A DNA stretch of 64,000 bases, taken from contig CM070604.1 of NCBI GenBank assembly GCA_036346395.1, forward strand, positions 2,579,501-2,643,500, read 5' to 3'. How positions within the stretch are numbered: the stretch's first letter is position 1; each line of letters starts with the position of its first letter. This document shows positions 44,950-57,640 of the stretch, in pieces. The position numbers and the translations under genes were made by a program. This DNA is from Hsuehochloa calcarea (taxonomy: Eukaryota > Streptophyta > Magnoliopsida > Poales > Poaceae). The notes below the pieces were generated by a model. That model was not told the DNA's origin. It worked only from the letters and a program-made list of their open reading frames with translations, and did not search any database.

Positions 44950-45903
44950 TTAAAAGCGGATATCGTATACAGACCTGTAATGGAAACTGGCCATTCTTCC
45001 AGGTGTTGCAATACTAGGTAAGGCCCCTGTGACTATGTATTCATCATCAATTCCATCAAATCTGATCTCCCTCAAGTCAACAGATTGTGTGGGAACCTCG
45101 AGATTAAAATTTTCCAGATGAGCCTGATTGCTGTTCCTCCTTCCACTGCCTCCTCTTTCCCTTGCTCTTGCTCTTCTTCGGCTTCTTGAGGATCTACAAA
45201 ATGCCTTACAGAAAATACAAGACCACCAGTTCCTCCTAACCCTGCGGAAAACTTCATAGTCTTCCCCAGTTTCATCATCCCCATACTCAATGACATAATC
45301 GCCCAGAACAATTCCATTAGGAACTTGAGCATGTATTGTGCTCAGGACATCTACAATATCAGAAGATTGCTGAAAGTTCTCCCAATCAACTTGCCTAGCA
45401 GGATCAATTTCTGAAGGGCGTGAATCTGGATGCTTTTGTTGTGTGTGCTTCTGAAGCTCATTGAAGTTACCAACAAACGAGCAACAGTCCTCCTCACAGC
45501 ATCTTTTCTTCTGGTTAAGATGCAGACGAGCCTCACTGATAACAATCCATCCAATAACATCACCTCTACACAATGGGCAACTTGGGCGGTTGTTTGCATT
45601 AGATGACACAATATGAATGCTATCAAGAGGAGCCACAGCTATAGATGAAACTTTCACATTGGCAGGCAGCTCATATGCACCTTTAAACCTCTCAAGACAG
45701 TTTGAGCGGGTCTGGTCTGTATCACAGACAAATGGTCTACAACCCTTCTCATAAGATGTGCATCTCAGTAGGACTGCGTTGTGGGGGTAATCTAGACAGA
45801 TTGGACAAGTAACATCCTCCGTCCAACTTTTATCAAGCTGTATGTCCAGATCAAAAGAGCTGGGCCTCACCACCTTCTTCATCATCAGATTTCCTGAACC
45901 CAT
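44950..45903 (-). CDS. DUF1644 zinc-binding domain protein, 317 aa
   Basis: Uninterrupted minus-strand frame from ATG 45903 to TAA at 44950. Near the start is TCPICLDYPHNAVLLRC (about residues 32-48) with a Cys-rich continuation (EKGCRPFVCDT, SNCLERFK), a second motif CPLCRGDVIGW (about 108-118) and a C2H2-like pair CCEEDCCSF...LQKHTQQKHP (about 134-160). These are the hallmarks of plant DUF1644 (PF07800) proteins, a RING-like family of unknown biochemistry with some members implicated in stress responses. A basic Arg/Ser-rich segment (SSRSRRRARARERGGSGRR, about 238-256) may act in nuclear targeting. Length is normal for the family. The last exon ends RSVYDIRF; an alternative donor (ttacag/gtctgt) near the stop could change the tail. 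The gene has an upstream leader intron. Confidence 0.88.
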   Translation of the reverse strand: MGSGNLMMKKVVRPSSFDLDIQLDKSWTEDVTCPICLDYPHNAVLLRCTSYEKGCRPFVCDTDQTRSNCLERFKGAYELPANVKVSSIAVAPLDSIHIVSSNANNRPSCPLCRGDVIGWIVISEARLHLNQKKRCCEEDCCSFVGNFNELQKHTQQKHPDSRPSEIDPARQVDWENFQQSSDIVDVLSTIHAQVPNGIVLGDYVIEYGDDETGEDYEVFRRVRRNWWSCIFCKAFCRSSRSRRRARARERGGSGRRNSNQAHLENFNLEVPTQSVDLREIRFDGIDDEYIVTGALPSIATPGRMASFHYRSVYDIRF

Positions 45904-45958
45904 GTCGAACTTCCTATCAAAATTCCTAACTCTAACAAGTGCTACTTTTCATTACAAC

Positions 45959-46961
45959 CTGCATGACATCAATAAGCAAACGGATTAGCTCCAAGTTCCT
46001 CCTTCCTAAACATCGCATATATGTTCCATACACAGCAAAGTGACATACTTAGCATGTCCATCAGTACACAACATGATAGCTGATAGATAGTCTATGGCAC
46101 AGTACAGACATCTTAATGTATCCAATCAACCCATGTAATCATTTTCTACAATCTCATTAGGCTACGTGGTGCTCATAAACACTAGGGCAATTCATTCATG
46201 TAATGATTTCATAAACTCTAAAAGAGCCCCAGTCCAACCTCTCGCCGCAACAAAATCAACCACTGCTCGTTTAATAGCATCTTCACCCCAATCCCCCAAA
46301 CACCATACCAATCTGATCAAACCCAACCATTTATCCAATCAATAAAATGGCATAATCGGACATACAAAAGCCGCCCACAGGGTCGTAGAAAGAATTCTAA
46401 ATAGTAATAAATCACATGGGAGCTACGTCTAACAACATTCCAAGAGGAAAGCTTAATACGAAAATTCCAGACCCCGACCACAAAGAAACGGAAATCGGCA
46501 AAGCGACCCCGAGAAAACTCGATCTGGGTACTGATAGAAACCAACCCGAATTCCTAATCAGCTCTTTCACTCCATATCTAAACATGGCACTGAAATACAA
46601 CCACGAGCTGCGCAAAGGAGATCGTGAATATAGAGCCCCAAAATTACACTACATGAGCATCGTTGCAGCCTAAACCCTGAACACGCAAGAATCAAACGAA
46701 CCGCCTAAAAGCACCGGAGAGGGAAGAAACAGCCCAGAATTCACCCAAGCCAAATCCAGACACAGATGGCGCGGCGCGGCCCAGGAAATTTCTTCCAAAA
46801 TCCAAATCAAATTACGCAGAGAGAGGAAAATAAAACAAAGAACAGGGCGATTGGTCGGAAGCGCCTACCGACTGCCGGGATCGATGAGATCAAAAAGAAA
46901 ACGTCAAGATCAAACAAGAATCTGAGGAAAAGGGAGGGGGGGAGAGGAAGAGGAGCCGTAC
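45959..46961 (-). other. Predicted 5' UTR intron of the DUF1644 gene
   Basis: On the minus strand a donor gcggcg/gtacgg at 46961 and an acceptor gcatgcag/gttgtaatg at 45959 enclose about 1.0 kb with no protein-like ORF. The leader would combine about 46962-47080 with 45904-45958. Leader introns are common in this family, but this is inferred from splice-site form only. Confidence 0.45.
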
Positions 46962-47045
46962 CGCCGCTGCCGCTGCGGCCTGGGTAGGTGGTGGTGGTGG
47001 GAGAGGAGAGTTGAAAAAACGAACCCCTCGAGCCGAGGCCTCTCC

Positions 47046-47151
47046 CTATCTCTATCTCTATCTCTATCTCCCTCCCTCCTCCTGACCTTCCTCCTCTCTT
47101 TAACTCGCCAAAGTCGCCCTCTATTTCGGCTGTTCTAGTTTAGTTCAATAC

Positions 47152-47184
<33 letters not shown>
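47046..47184. repeat. Promoter-proximal CT-rich microsatellites
   Basis: (CTATCT)4 at 47046-47069 and (TC)14-15 at 47156-47184 followed by T8. They lie just upstream of the predicted DUF1644 leader. CT/GA tracts near plant promoters can bind BBR/BPC proteins. Confidence 0.9.
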
Positions 47185-47191
<7 letters not shown>

Positions 47192-48159
47192 CTCTCTATT
47201 CCGATTTGTTATAGTAGTCAGTTGTATTTGAGTAGGGAGCCTTCCATATGCAATCCGTACGGAATAAATATCACTTAACCGGCTCCATGGTCTAATTCTA
47301 ATAGTAATTTGGTGACTTATCCTGCGGGAAATAGAAAAAATATATATGTTTTGTCACACAAGAATTCGGTATGAATTTTATAGCAGGAACGACTAGCGTA
47401 GCATCGGACGCTTGTCCTGCCGTCGCATGTTCATAATGCAAAAATCCTGGATGGTTCAATCTCCAAATTTAGGCACAAAACAAGATTTCAATGATTGGTT
47501 ATTACATTATTTAAAAATATAGTTGCAACATCTCAAATCACTTATTGCAATAACAAAAAAGCAACAAAGCTTGACTTACTGGCCTCGGCCTCAACAACAG
47601 TGCCCTCAACAGCAACAGCGGCACACTCGACCTCAGGCTCAAGGATGACTATGTAACGCGCTAGACATCGATTAAGATGCATCACATGCATGCATGGATC
47701 TGGTCATGGCGGTTGGCAAATTAGGCTTGGTGCCTTCGCAGAGCTTGTCTAGTCATGATGGAGCTTGCGAGCACAGCGGTCATTTTTGCGTAAGCATGAG
47801 CTATGACAAGCTCGAAATTGGACACCGAAAATAGCCCGAGCATGAGCATGAGCGGTGGAACCTCGGTCGGGGGGGGAGGGGGGAGGAGCTAGGTAGGAGA
47901 GCCCAAGTGAGAGCTCCTTGAGTCCGGCAAGGAAGAGAATAGCTAGTAGTGGTGTATTGAGATTTGAGAGTTGAAGAGTGAAGAAGAATGATAATGATGT
48001 GGTCTAGGCGTGGTATGAAAAGAGGTTTGTGTGGTGGTGGTTTAGGACACTTGGGTTGGGCGTCCGATTTTGCATCCTTTATCGGTCGGATCGTATGTGC
48101 TCAGCAATATCCAAAATTCTTGGATCAGTGTATCAAAGAGAAACCAAGACTTAAGGCCA
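47185..48159. other. Intergenic region, no gene seen
   Basis: Mixed composition, short ORFs only. A gagcatgagcatgagcggtgg stretch at about 47840 and a G-run at 47868-47883 are the only low-complexity features. Confidence 0.4.
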
Positions 48160-48472
48160 CATTTTGAAACAGAGGGTTCTTGAAGAAATATCGGGAGAAA
48201 TTAACTTTTTCCGGCAAGATTTCTTCGAATGGGCCTTGACGGTATTAGGCACAGCCTTCACAACGAGATGGATCGGATACGACCGTGTACGAGTAAGACA
48301 CGTTGTAGAATTTAGGTCACATTGCCTAGAAACCTACGCTTCAAGACCATAGAGAGTTTTTGAAGAAATGAAATCTCGGAGTAATTATAACTTGTTCCAG
48401 CAAAATTTCTTCAAATGGGCCTCAACGGGTATCTGGCATAGTGTTCACAATGAGATGGATCGGATGGGAGCG
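48160..48472. repeat. Diverged direct repeat, about 190 bp, two copies
   Basis: gttcttgaagaaatatcggg, cggcaagatttcttcgaatg, ggccttgacgg and acaacgagatggatcgga (from 48176) recur as gtttttgaagaaatgaaatc, cagcaaaatttcttcaaatg, ggcctcaacgg and acaatgagatggatcgga (from 48357). The copies differ at many sites, so the duplication is old. Next to it, a 20-bp direct repeat (cttctcaatgtgacgggctg) occurs at about 48492 and 48512. Confidence 0.75.
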
Positions 48473-49166
48473 ACATTTTTCCCCCCGCATGGTCTTCTCA
48501 ATGTGACGGGCTGACTTCTCAATGTGACGGGCTGACGGCTAAAGATGGGAAAGGGATCGCCTGATGGCCAAGTGGATGACGTGAGGAGCCGAGGAAGAGA
48601 GCGTGCCATATGGAAAGCGTTTGCAATTTCTCCCACCATAAACTTTTTCGGAACCACCTACTCTACCAATCATCAGTGTGGAAGAAACAACTTGTGTTTG
48701 CCATGGAAAAAATGGCTACCGCTCCAGGGAAACAGGTTCAGATCACCTGGTCTAAATACCATGTAGGTGAAGGTGAAACCGAGACCTGTTGCTGTATACC
48801 AATCTATTCTCCGGTCTGTTCATGCACCCAAAAGAGAGCGAAATACAACGAAGGCTCACACTATCAGTCAAGCACACGAAATAGAATCCAACCACGGCAA
48901 TACTATGGTTACTGAACAAGTCATATACTGGATACAACTTTGTCCCAGCATGAGCCTCATCATAGGTTCAACTGGAACGATATGAAGATCTGCGTCGATT
49001 TTAACAGTCACGACTCAACAAAATCTTTCATCAAAAGTGCTTGCTTTTCTAAACATCGTAAGCTCTGCCACACCCTGCAGATGGACCCAAAAAAACACCC
49101 ATGGCCATAATAGGTGATGCTGGAGCTCCACAGTCTTGCTCCTGCAAGAAGAGAGTGTGGCATCAA

Positions 49167-52100
49167 CTAATACGGGCAGTTCTTGGGGAGGTTTCGGATC
49201 ACATTGCTCTTCATTCCAATCTTGGTTCGCATCGTCTCGACCCCAGTCCTGTTCATTGCTCGGAGAACTTTCAACCTTACCAATTGCTCCTTGGACTGAA
49301 CCGTCACCAAACCCATGCTCTTGTAGCTGAAGGGGGGTAATAGAAACCATAAGGAACAGCATTAAACGGGAGGGTCTTGCCATTTAACAATGTAACATGA
49401 CAAAGATATTTAAATGTGAGAGCAAACAACACAAGGATTCAGACCTGGAAGCCAGGGAAAGTGCAAGAGCACGATCTGTTGCAACAGAAGGACGTGGTTT
49501 CTGGCGGTAGTAGCGAATGAATTCCCGAGAACCAAGAGTTCTGACACGCGTGCCTTTCTCACTCTTATTTGTTATCACAAGCTCAGACCCACCACTTCCC
49601 AGCTCAATGTTGTTGTCCATGTCATCTGCAGCAACCAATTCCTTACCCTCCACATCAACATAACTGCAATGAGAATAACACCACACCGTTAGGCGCTAGA
49701 TGTGTCCAACACTGACCATAGTACCACATAACAATGGATCAGTTGATAAAGGAAGAACTAGCATGCCCACTATATAGTTCGATCTCCAAGCGTCTGATAT
49801 GATTTTTATTTTTGTTCAAAAACTATAGCGCAAAGATTGTTCCATCATAAATGGCTCACTAGTCACTACCAGCCCCAGAATGTAATTCCCAGGATTATAT
49901 TTCTTTACCAATAAATGATGATTCGATCAAAGCATTAGTGGAATATAAAGGTCACAACTCAACAGCAAGGACTAATTATTCAATAATCGATGATATAGCA
50001 TAAGCTACGAACCAAAATTCTAAAATTTGCAAAAATATATCCAGTTCCACCCACCATGGCATCTTAAAGTATTGTTTTTGATGAATAAAGTCCACCCATG
50101 CAACAGATCAATGCAGCATTCAGGTGAATATGGTACCCAACATGGTTTTGAACAGGGCTTAGTGACTAACAAACAGAAGTCCCTAAAAATCCCAGAATAA
50201 AATCTTTTTCTTATCTAAAGCAATTTACAATCTTGTTACCGGAAACAAGAAGAAAAGCTGAGCTTTCGTAAGAAGAAACTTATCAATATAAAGTTGATCT
50301 AGATAGAAACCTGCTGCTGTAATCGTAGAAATCCTCAAGGTCAGCATCTTCATCATCCCCACCATCTCCGTATCGTAATTTGCAGTGACCTTTGGCATCC
50401 ATGTGTTTTCTGACAGCCTCTAGACTTACGAAAGGCTGGCATCTGCCATTGCAGTATAGGCACATGAAATCACGCTTCACCTGCAAGTAGAATAACCAAT
50501 GCAACATCATGATTAAACTACAACCAGAAAACATTAGACGTTACCACTGACGAAAAATGTTTACCTTCAGACCAACATACGTAAGAAGACCATTGGGATC
50601 TTTCAGGTATTCACTATCAGGTATGAAAAAGCCATGTTTTTTGTGCATATGGACCATGCAGTTCTCTATGGTGTCATGCTTGAGATCACACATGAAGCAG
50701 ATCGAGGGATCCAACTCTTCAAGCTCATCCATGTCATCATCTGATTCGGAGGCATGCTCATCTACTTGCATGTCTGAAATGGAATCCAACTCACTGGGGT
50801 CCACTTCAAGCCACTCTTCCTCCTCATCTTCATCTTCATCCTCTTCCACAGCGGATGGGCCTTTCCGAGCAGATGGGCCTTTCCGAGGAACTCGCTCAGG
50901 AAGTGGCTTGACTATTGTAATCCCAGCAGTGGAGCCATTGGGTTCCTGAGAAGCTCTTGTGAGATGTGATCGCGAGTTAAGATGTTGGGCGTGAGCTTTT
51001 GAACTCCTGTACTCCTTTCCACAAAGAGCACAGCTGTAAAGCATTGGAGTACTAGTAGAGTTGCTCCCCTCTGCTAAAGCAGCTTGTCTAACCAAAAATA
51101 GAGCCTCAGTCACGCCAGGAACTCCAGCCACCTGACAAACACTGAATGTCAAAATGAAGCACGACGAGAATTCAAAAACTTCAAGGAAGCACCAAGCGAC
51201 AAAATTAACCTTCCAAAAGAAGCTAGATCGTTCTCTAGAAGTATGTGTCATAAGCACAGTTGTCAAGTTGGTCAGATGGAATAGCAAGATTGCTTCTAGG
51301 ACTTAATGGTCAGCTAACGGAGTAGTAAAACCCTGCCGTCCAAAATTCGCTAAAAGCCCAGCCCACCCACAAGCCATGGGGCAAGAACGCATGCGTAGCA
51401 TTTCACTTGGGCTTTCGTCCTCGCTTCACCCAAAAGGGTTAACCCAGAAGTGCTCTGTTTTGAGCCAACAGGTATTATATGCTACTGTAACTCAAGGTAA
51501 CAATGTAGTACTAAATGGCAAGGTGTTACAAGAGTATCCAGAAAACAGCCACCCATCCATCACACAGACTTGCATCAGTTTTGTTCCCTATAACTTTCCT
51601 AACACGAGGCATGCTTTGTAAGGTCAATTATAAGACGAGTAAAACAATTTTCCCCCCAACAAATAAGGTAATTCTCCCTCGTCCTCCAATGAAGCTGCAC
51701 ATGAATTTCATCTACAGCAGGGACAACCACCAGGATATCATCCCATGAACAAAGCAGGGTTGTGTAATATTTCTACTGAGAACACAAGTACACAAAATCG
51801 CATTTTGGAAAAACGCATCACACCAGGAACAAATTCACCAAAACCACAGCCAGTTCCTGAAATAGCTGCCAAAGCCACGCAAGAAGCTTGCATATATAAG
51901 CTCCTTGCTTGAGTGCTCGTAGTCATAGTACTTAAGACCTGCTAATTCAAATTTCAGCCATGACCTGTAACTTCAAAGCAACAAGAAGATGACTAATACA
52001 AGGACCCATATTTTGCTGCTACTAATCCGAAGCAGTCTTTTCGGTTGCCTTCAAAACTTCAGGGAAATATCCTCCTAGTAATGCATATACACTGGTACAC

Positions 52101-52437
52101 AACTCAAATAAAAATCCAAGCTTGGTAAATATCACTATTTCAGGTGGAAAATCTAATGTTTTTTGACAGCCGACTTAAGAAAATAAGCGCAAAATCTCGC
52201 CACCAAAGTGCTTTCATAGGCCTTGCAGGTTTAACTTTCGCCCCAGAAACAAGGATACACCGTATTACCCGTAGAAGGCATCATCTCCTACATGAACGGA
52301 TTAGGCGGCGCGGTGGTGGAGGGTAACAATACCTTGCGCTTGAGGTTGTAGCGGTGCCACTCGGAGCGGTAGTGGAGGCGCTGCTGCTCCTCGTCGTCGA
52401 ACGCCGCGTTGCACGCGTTGCAGGTCACCGTCGGCAT
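49167..52437 (-). CDS. REI1-like cytoplasmic 60S biogenesis factor, five exons, 406 aa
   Basis: Minus-strand exons: 52333-52437, 50565-51131, 50311-50480, 49445-49663, 49167-49326. All introns are GT-AG, phases 0, 0, 2, 2, and the joined frame is 406 residues plus TAG. Four zinc fingers: CNACNAAF (6-28), CALCGKEYRSSKAHAQHL (69-91), CFMCDLKHDTIENCMVHM (about 175-196) and CLYCNGRCQPF (231-257). An acidic patch (VEEDEDEDEEEEW) lies between fingers 2 and 3. The C-terminus (EFIRYYRQKPRP, MRTKIGMKSNVIRNLPKNC) matches the Rei1/REIL family. Yeast Rei1 and Arabidopsis REIL proteins act on late pre-60S particles in the cytoplasm, recycling export factors, and REIL genes support growth in the cold. The tandem RKGPSARKGPSA at 50860-50885 is a small in-frame repeat. 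TGGGCC boxes upstream fit a ribosome-biogenesis promoter. Confidence 0.95.
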
Positions 52438-52623
52438 CTTTGCCTCCCCTTCTCCTCTCCCTTCTCTCGATTCCGGCTTCGGCGGTCGCGAGCCTTGCTC
52501 CTCTTCTCTCCTCGCTTTCGGGTTGTCTCTTTCTTGGCGGTGGCGTGGCGAGTTCCGGAATAGGTCGGGGTTGGCGGCGGCGGGGGCGATGAGGGAGAAG
52601 TAGCCGAGGGCGAGGCGGACGCG

Positions 52624-52670
52624 TTTGGTTGGTGACGTGGGCGCTACGCTTGGGCCAGGCCTCTACCGCC
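52624..52670. repeat. 47-bp perfect direct repeat, copy 1
   Basis: tttggttggtgacgtgggcg through ccaggcctctaccgcc, identical to 52842-52888, 218 bp apart. It lies about 190-230 bp upstream of the REI1-like ATG and includes a TGGGCC site II-type box and GACGTGGGC. Confidence 0.95.
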
Positions 52671-52841
52671 TTTGGGTGTGGCCCACTTCCCTTGGTCCAA
52701 GAGCAGCCCACCACGAGGGTGTTAGGGGGAGAAAACCACATCAGGATTCGGGAAGGAACGAGACGATGACGACCGCAGCAGTTCGGCACGCGCGGGAATT
52801 CGGACTAAATTAGCGCCATTCTTGATAATAAATTCCAAAAA

Positions 52842-52888
52842 TTTGGTTGGTGACGTGGGCGCTACGCTTGGGCCAGGCCTCTACCGCC
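52842..52888. repeat. 47-bp perfect direct repeat, copy 2
   Basis: Identical copy of 52624-52670 embedded in AT-rich sequence, with no similarity beyond its ends. This suggests a filler or template-switch insertion rather than ordinary tandem duplication. Confidence 0.95.
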
Positions 52889-53740
52889 GGAAAAATTTAA
52901 GCTTTGGTGTGCGAGCACCTAGAAAAGGTAAATGGCATTCAATTAGTATTATCCAATGTGATTAGGATGCAATTAGATGAATTATCAGAGTAGTTTTAGT
53001 TGTGTAGTTAGTTTATTTTGAAGACCTAGTAGTTAACAATGTCATTATGCCGTAATTAGTTGAAGAGCAGCCCACTTGGTCATAAAATAGCAAAACGAGC
53101 AAAATAGAAATAGTGCTTTGTATATGTACTCTTGATCGGGCATATCGCGTTGGTGCATGTACTACACATTACACCGCTAGAATGAGAAACCCGACGCACC
53201 TCTCGGTAAGTTTTTAAATCTGAAATTTAATGAAAAAGAATACCTTGTCGTGGACCACATGTCTTTGGTGTAAGTTAGGTCTAACTCGGGTATGGAAACG
53301 TAGAAATGCAATAAGAATTTCAAGTGAATTATTTTTGCAATCGTAATATCGAACTAGTTAAAAATTTGTAACTATGTAGTACCACAGAAATTTCGAAGTG
53401 TAACATAGAATAGGCTATGGATTATTTATACTAGAAATAATATTAGCTTGGACATTTCATTGATAGAAAAATCATACGAACTCCAATCGGATTGAAAACA
53501 TGTACGACAAAACGTTCGTGTACAGTGGGCATAACCAAATTTGTAGAAGCGTTCATTACGACAAAAAAATTCCGCAAATAATTCGATGGTTTCATATGCA
53601 CATGTGTTAGGTACTTTATGGCGGAAATTCAAGATCATTCGTGTTCCACGGGACGGTCTCAGACGCTGACGGACCGTCACGGTGCGGACTATCAAATTGT
53701 CACCGCACCGTGATCCGGCGCGGCTCAAGGACATGAGCCT
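52889..53740. other. AT-rich spacer, no gene
   Basis: No protein-like reading frame. A 102-codon minus-strand ORF (53426-53734) has no known domain. Confidence 0.35.
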
Positions 53741-53749
53741 CTCGAGCTA

Positions 53750-56210
53750 AGGCGGTGCGTGCGTTCCGCGTTCGATCGCGCCACTGGAAGGAAGAAGCTG
53801 CGCATCGAGGCGTTGTATGCCTCGGTGGTGGGTGGTGCAGGCGAGACCGTTTGGCAACTTATGAAGGTCACATGTGACGCTTCATGGGCCAACTACATGG
53901 GGTTGTTTGCAACCCATTGCTGCGATATATGCGCGGCCGATGGTCTACGCTCGATTCTTGGAGAGCACGGGACATCCGTGGCGGGTGGTTCCGGTGAAGG
54001 TGAGGTTGCGGTGAGGAGGAGCTTGCGTTGGTGATTCGAGGAGACGTGGGCGATGGAGACACGAGGCGCGGCGGTCAATTTTGAGCCCAACGGCGGCGGA
54101 GAGATGGTGGTCACCGTATTGATTGTCACGAGTACCGACCGACCTGTGGATGAGGTGGAAGCGAGGAGGACGTCGAAACAACTAGTTCTAAGACGACGAA
54201 GGCGGAGAAGTCGCTGCGGGGAGGTGCGGTTGGTGGTTTTGTAACCATCGACATTGCTTACGTCCCCTCACGATTGGGCGATGTTGCGATGATTTGGTTA
54301 CGCCACGTCCGGAGGGTGCGGAGTGGGGTTCCATGAGGACACCCCGTCGTAAACCAGCGCTTTCGATAAGATCGCCGCACAACAAGCTATTGCAAGATAC
54401 GCCGTTAACATCGGACGGACGTATCGGTGCAGAGGTCCAACCCGACACGTACATCGTCGGTGTGTTGATGAATCTGTCTTTGGCAAGGTCCGGCGCAGAG
54501 GTTCACGCATCACGCCATGGGCTTCCGGATAACGGTCTTTGAAGGACCACACATGCGAAGTTAGCCGAGCCGCTACGAGCACCGCAACATGGCGTCCTCG
54601 TATGTTGCCGACTTGATAAGCCACCTCGTCGCTGCAGATGTGTCCATTTCGCCAAAGCTCTGGCGGCGGATGTTGCCAATATGGTGGGATTCACGTCACT
54701 ACAAGGCGGCATGGCGTGCGTAAACGCAGAGAGGTTACGGAGCGAATGTTCGGCACATTCAAGAGGCTTACAACCTAGTACCAAGATTATCGCATCAAAT
54801 CGCGGAATCTAATCCGGGACGTCGTAAACAAGCTTGAGCGGGTGCATCCGACGGAGGGCCCAATTGTTTTGTTCTTGAAAGGGTCTTCGGGCCTTCCGTC
54901 GAGCGATCGAAGGGTTCAAACATTGTCGTCCGTGCTCACGATGGATGGTACCTTCCTATGTGGGAAATGCAGGGTACCATCCTCACTTGCCGTTGCGGCC
55001 GTGCGAATGACCGATTAGTCCCGTGGCGTTCGCAATTGTTGAGAGCGAGAACACGAGAGAGTGGGTGGTTCTGTGCAATGTGAAGCGGTGATCGTGCAAG
55101 ATCGGCGGATGTATGTGTCATCTCGGATCGCAATGTTGGCTTGTTGTCTGCGTTGTGCATGATGCAAAATGGGGACGCACTACCGCATCGGTGGAGCGAT
55201 GTTAGGAGCCGTTGGTGCATGAGGCATCTCGCGCCAACTTCCACACAAGGTTTGAGCAAGGACCTCATGAAGATGTTCAAGAAGCTCGCATGCGTAACCA
55301 AAGGAGGAAGTTGAGCGGTGTGGAGCGGCTCGATGAGGAGACCGGAAGCATGTAAGGGACTCGGCGCATGCCGAGGCAGGGCGGCGGCTAGAGGGTCCGC
55401 GAGTTGGGGAGTTCACGGTGGGTTAACTCGCACGCACCGACTGGAGAAATGGTCCCGCCGCACGACACGGACGGTGCAAGGTGCGGGATCATGACGACCA
55501 ACATGTCGGAGGTGTACAACGGTGTCTTTGAAGGGTGTCCGATCTCTGCCGATCACCTGCGATCGTGGAGGAGAGCTGGAACCGTACCATCGGATACTTT
55601 GTCAACAGAGCCATGATGGCCAAGAAGCATTTGGAGGACGGAAGCAATTCTCCAAGTAATGCATGCCTACATGGAGAATAAGATCGCAAGGCTCGATCGC
55701 GACACCGCTCGTACCATGGATGGCGTCCAGCGAAGTTCGAGATCGTGCTCGTGGAGAAGTGCGTGATGGGCCATGTTAGAGGGGATCGTGGCAGTGTCCG
55801 CACGATTGGTGAAGAAGCGTCGTGCACCTGCAACAAGCCACGACTTCTGCACAAACGATGCTCCCATGTGTACGCAGCATGCGCGGCGTGGCGGCAAGCC
55901 TCGGAGCGTTACATCTCCGAGTACTATGACATCCACCACCTGTATGCAACTTGAGTCTTGAGTTCCATTCATACGGGCCGACACGCACTCTGAGGACCTT
56001 TGGTGGGACGGTGAAGTGGGTGCCCGACGACGCACTAAAGCACCCCTACCGTGGAAGGCGCGACCCGACGATCCGAACGACATGGACGACGACCGGCAGC
56101 AACGAAGTTCGCCGACCCGTTGCGGTATCGGTAAGATTGGGCACTCCATCACCATTGCTAAATGCAGACCGGCACAAGCGATTGCAATCGTAGTGAGGAA
56201 GATGTAATTA
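53750..56210 (+). pseudogene. MuDR-class (mudrA) transposase pseudogene
   Basis: Fragments appear in mudrA order in shifting frames: MASSYVADLISHLVAADVSI (about 54590-54650), ISPKLW; EAYNLVPRLSHQIAESNPG (about 54765-54820); an MQGTILT-type segment after DGWYLP (about 54940-54990), the usual site of the first catalytic Asp; DGARCGIMTTNMSEVYNGV (about 55470-55530); and the SWIM finger SCTCNKPRLLHKRCSHVYAAC (about 55820-55885), then ERYISEYYDI. Stops and frameshifts between fragments are numerous, so no transposase can be made. The 53759-54034 ORF may be a decayed N-terminal part. High CpG content remains. Confidence 0.75.
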
Positions 56211-56429
56211 CTACGTCGTGATGTCGCTTGCTTATTTCAATGTCTTTGATGGACTCTGTTGCTGTTAATCCATGCCTTTATGTAGTACTTGTTAAGTTGT
56301 CCGGGTTTGTTGTTAACTCATTATGATCATATTGTATTGTTGAAATTTTTATCGTATGTCTTGCCTTATTTTCCTGTGTCACATAATATGTTTTACATGC
56401 GCAACCGACATGTTGTTTCCTGTTGGCGG

Positions 56430-57640
56430 GGAGATGGCGCAGCTCCGATTGACGACGCAGCGTCTGCCGCTCGACCTGTTGGGATGTGGGACACCGTTGC
56501 CGGGCGTGGTCTGCCGGCGTCGGCCCTCCGAGCACAGTCTGGCGCCCGAGAGAGATGGCCCCTTGACGAGCAGACGTCCCGAGCCGGAGACGGGCTCCCC
56601 CCTCGCCGGATGTTGGACCTCCCGCACGCGCTGCAGTTTGACGCGGCACTCCTGTCTGCGCTCGTGGACCGTTGGAGACCGGAGACTCACACCTTCCACT
56701 TCCGATGGGGGGAGATGACCATTACTCTGGAGGACGTGTCTCTGCTTACAGGTCTACCTCTTCGTGGTCTTCCAGTAGTGCCCCCTCCGAGGGCAGTAGA
56801 CTGGAAGGTCCGTTTGGCTGACAGATTTGGTGACCCGGTTGCTGCGAACGCGTCGGGTGTGCCACATTCCTGGCTGCGGCGGTACATGATCTGCCCCGAG
56901 CATGCGACTCAGGAGGAAGTGAGGACACATTTAGTCGCGTACCTGTTGTTCTTGTTCGGATGGATCCTGTTTCCTACCACGCAGGGAGACTGCGTGTACC
57001 CGAGCTACATCCATCGCGCGATCTCCGCGGACGCTGGCCGACGAGGTTCCACAAGCAGTTGGGGCTCTGCGGTGCTGCGCCACCTACCGAGGGTTGTGTG
57101 ACGCTTGTCAGCGCAGCACGGGCGAGGAGCCAGTCCTCGCGGTGTGCTACGCCCTCCTACAGTTATGGTCGTGGGAGCACTTTCCAGTAGGCCGACCGTA
57201 CTTCCGCACCAGCGTGCACCCTTACCAGGTGACCACCGAGCTTTACGGGGACGCTGCAGGGGACGACCCCGTCGACGGGCCTACGATGGGAACACGTTGG
57301 ACACGTGCTACCCTAGGGTGGGCTAGGGAGAGACCGAGGCGCGTATACCCGAGTTCCATAACCTTTTCGAGACTCTCCACGAGGACGAGGTCATCTGGTG
57401 GCCATGGGAAAAGACCGTTCCTTCACGACACGGCCCCCTTCGGATTATCGTCCCAAGTGCACTCTGGACGAGGCACTCTGGATGACGACCTGTCACTTGG
57501 TCTTCTCGCACATGGTCGAGCAGTACAACCCGCAGCGGGTCATGAGGCAATTCGGCCTTTACCAGGAGGTTCCACCGGCCGCGGGACGACCTCTCACAGC
57601 AAAGGCTCACCGGTATGTCATTATTTGATGTTATTTTGAG
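56430..57640 (+). pseudogene. PMD-domain protein of the MULE relict, frameshifted
   Basis: The frame ending at 57101 encodes LPHALQFDAALLSALVDRWRP, ETHTFHFRWGEMTITLEDVS, LLTGLPLRGLPVV, SWLRRYMICPEHATQEEVR and AYLLFLFGWILFPTTQGD, a good plant mobile domain. At about 57045-57100 the reading moves to another frame (CDACQRSTGEEPVLAVCYALLQLWSWEHF, PVGRPYFRTSVHPY) and moves again near 57330 (VYPEFHNLF, EVIWWPW). Frameshifts and stops show decay. PMD next to mudrA is a known configuration of rice MULEs; it may be one gene or two. Confidence 0.75.

Noticed and set aside
50557..50949. Plus-strand Ser-rich ORF of 130 codons
   Set aside because: Antisense of the acidic part of the REI1-like exon 2.
56289..57639. 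PMD frame as a functional MAIN/MAIL1-type host gene
   Set aside because: Frameshifts near 57050 and 57330, and direct linkage to mudrA remnants, point to transposon cargo.
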